Of a stretch of 5,331 bases of DNA, positions 3,970 through 5,331 are shown piece by piece (positions within the stretch are counted from its first letter, which is position 1; every line of letters starts with the position of its first letter). Under the pieces are notes generated by a model. That model saw only the letters and a program-made list of their open reading frames with translations. It had not been told where the DNA came from and searched no databases. The DNA is taken from the NCBI GenBank assembly GCA_017502965.1, contig JAFVTZ010000099.1:1-5331 (forward strand), written 5' to 3'. This DNA comes from Clostridia bacterium. Lineage in GTDB: Bacteria; Bacillota; Clostridia; Oscillospirales; Acutalibacteraceae. The position numbers and the translations under genes are program-made.

Positions 3970-5322
3970 TTAGTAAGCTACGCCCTGAGCTATCATAGCG
4001 TCAGCAACTTTTTCGAAACCTGCAATGTTAGCGCCTGCAACAAGGTCGCCTTCCATGCCGTATTTCTTAGCAGCCTCATAAGAATTCTTATAGATATCAG
4101 CCATAATCTGCTTGAGTTTAGCATCAACCTCTTCAGCAGTCCAGCTGTAGCGCATAGAGTTCTGGCTCATTTCAAGACCTGAAACTGCAACGCCGCCCGC
4201 ATTAACTGCCTTTGAAGGAGCAATAACCAAGCCGTTTTCTTTGAGGTATGACATTGCTTCCTCGGTAGTAGGCATATTAGCAACCTCAACGTAATACTTA
4301 ACACCGTTTGCTACAATATTCTTAGCATCCTCGATACCAACCTCGTTCTGGGTAGCGCAAGGCATAACAATATCAACCTTCTGCTCCCAAGGACGTTTGC
4401 CCTCGAAATAAGGAACACCGAACTTGTCAGCATATTCCTTAACCTTGTCGTGACCTGAAGCACGCATTTCAAGAAGGAAATCAATCTTCTCGTCGGTGCT
4501 TATACCGTCAGCATCGTAAATATAACCGTCAGGACCGGAAATGGTAACAACCTTACCGCCAAGTTCGTTAACCTTTTTAACAGTACCCCAGGCAACATTA
4601 CCGAAACCTGATACAGCGAAGGTCTTGCCCTTGATGTCTTCGCCGAAAGACTTGAGCATTTCAACGGTGTAGTAAACAGCGCCGAAACCTGTAGCCTCAG
4701 GACGGATAAGCGAACCGCCGAAAGAACGGCCCTTACCTGTGAGCACGCCTGTGAACTCATTGCGAAGTCTCTTATACTGACCGAACATAAAGCCAACTTC
4801 ACGTGCACCTACGCCGATATCACCTGCAGGAACGTCAGTATCAGGACCGATATGCTTTGAAAGTTCTGTCATAAAGCTCTGGCAGAAACGCATAACCTCG
4901 CCCTCACTCTTGCCGCGGGGGTCAAAGTCAGAACCGCCCTTACCGCCGCCCATGGGAAGACCTGTAAGGCTGTTCTTGAATGTCTGCTCAAAACCTAAGA
5001 ACTTCATAATTGAAGCGTTAACTGAGGGGTGAAGTCTGATACCGCCCTTGTAAGGTCCGATAGCGGAGTTGAACTGAACTCTGTAACCGCGGTTAACCTG
5101 AACCTTGCCGTTATCGTCTACCCAGGACACACGAAAACTGATAAGGCGCTCGGGCTCTACCATTCTTTCGATAATACCGTATTTCTCGAACTTGGGCTCC
5201 TGCTGAATTACAGGCTCAAGTGATTCGAGAACCTCTTTAACGGTTTGTAAGAATTCGGGCTCGGTTGCGTTTTTAGCCGCAACATCAGCATAAACTCTGT
5301 TAAGATACTCTGATTTAAACAT
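3970..5322 (-). CDS. gdhA: Glutamate dehydrogenase, hexameric, probably NAD-dependent
   Basis: A 450-residue glutamate dehydrogenase interconverting glutamate with 2-oxoglutarate and ammonia in the cytoplasm. The N-terminal substrate domain, about 1-200, has GPYKGGIR (K92), K116 in the FKNSLTGLP stretch, GGGKGG (K128) and VPAGDIG (D168, the catalytic aspartate). The Rossmann domain, about 200-375, has the dinucleotide fingerprint GFGNVA (239-244) and SGPDGYIYD (262-270). S381 lies in the later substrate-binding GGVAVSG stretch. From memory it follows the Clostridium symbiosum enzyme closely along its whole length, including F240 and P264, the counterparts of residues tied to NAD preference there; E. 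coli-type NADPH enzymes differ at these places. Cofactor choice is therefore inference. The ATG at 5322 is preceded in frame by AAA, TTT and TAA, so the gene is complete. The ribosome binding site and promoter lie outside the window. It faces the khpA operon, with its own terminator. Confidence 0.97.
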   Translation of the reverse strand: MFKSEYLNRVYADVAAKNATEPEFLQTVKEVLESLEPVIQQEPKFEKYGIIERMVEPERLISFRVSWVDDNGKVQVNRGYRVQFNSAIGPYKGGIRLHPSVNASIMKFLGFEQTFKNSLTGLPMGGGKGGSDFDPRGKSEGEVMRFCQSFMTELSKHIGPDTDVPAGDIGVGAREVGFMFGQYKRLRNEFTGVLTGKGRSFGGSLIRPEATGFGAVYYTVEMLKSFGEDIKGKTFAVSGFGNVAWGTVKKVNELGGKVVTISGPDGYIYDADGISTDEKIDFLLEMRASGHDKVKEYADKFGVPYFEGKRPWEQKVDIVMPCATQNEVGIEDAKNIVANGVKYYVEVANMPTTEEAMSYLKENGLVIAPSKAVNAGGVAVSGLEMSQNSMRYSWTAEEVDAKLKQIMADIYKNSYEAAKKYGMEGDLVAGANIAGFEKVADAMIAQGVAY

Positions 5323-5331
5323 TTTAAATTA

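Noticed and set aside
3844..4182. Plus-strand open frame running from the spacer into gdhA
   Set aside because: It crosses the gdhA terminator and the opposite strand of the gdhA 3' end, with no start signals.
4500..5223. Open frames overlapping gdhA (4500-4808 minus, other frame; 5029-5223 plus)
   Set aside because: Out-of-frame shadows of gdhA, whose frame is unambiguous from its conserved motifs.

Overview
The window looks like a piece of a low-GC Clostridia chromosome. An Oscillospiraceae/Ruminococcaceae-type gut anaerobe is my best guess, but that placement is inference. It rests on the ylxM-ffh-rpsP-khpA gene order typical of Firmicutes, near-consensus sigma-A promoters, strong GGAGG ribosome binding sites, and a glutamate dehydrogenase that closely resembles the Clostridium symbiosum NAD-type enzyme. 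All seven protein genes are recognisable housekeeping genes. I see no phage, insertion sequence, CRISPR or RNA gene other than leader and terminator structures.

Layout. (1) 1-259 is very AT-rich (about 17% GC over 1-240) with no supportable gene. (2) 260-1419 is a minus-strand unit: promoter at 1391-1419, an L10-type leader with an attenuator-like hairpin, rplJ (L10), rplL (L7/L12), and a strong terminator at 261-294. (3) 1420-1500 is a compact divergent promoter region with an imperfect palindrome over the -35 box of the rightward promoter. (4) 1513-3701 is a plus-strand operon of ylxM, ffh, rpsP (S16) and khpA (KH-domain RNA-binding protein), closed by a terminator at 3711-3736. (5) 3737-3922 is a convergent spacer holding an A-rich tract and an unusual GC-punctuated inverted repeat at 3812-3869 that encloses two small hairpins. 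(6) 3923-5322 is minus-strand gdhA with its own terminator; the gene is complete, because an in-frame TAA lies directly before its ATG.

Functionally, the two divergent operons supply the ribosome stalk (L10/L12), which recruits translation factors, and the co-translational targeting machinery (SRP protein Ffh plus YlxM) with ribosomal protein S16 and an RNA chaperone-like KH protein. gdhA joins ammonia and amino-acid metabolism and is not obviously linked to the others.

No wholly new system is evident. The points most worth a second look are the structured element between khpA and gdhA, the candidate operator in the divergent promoter, the L10 autoregulatory leader, and the unusual isolation of rplJL (no rplK-rplA upstream, no rpoB directly downstream) and of ffh-rpsP-khpA (no rimM-trmD-rplS following).
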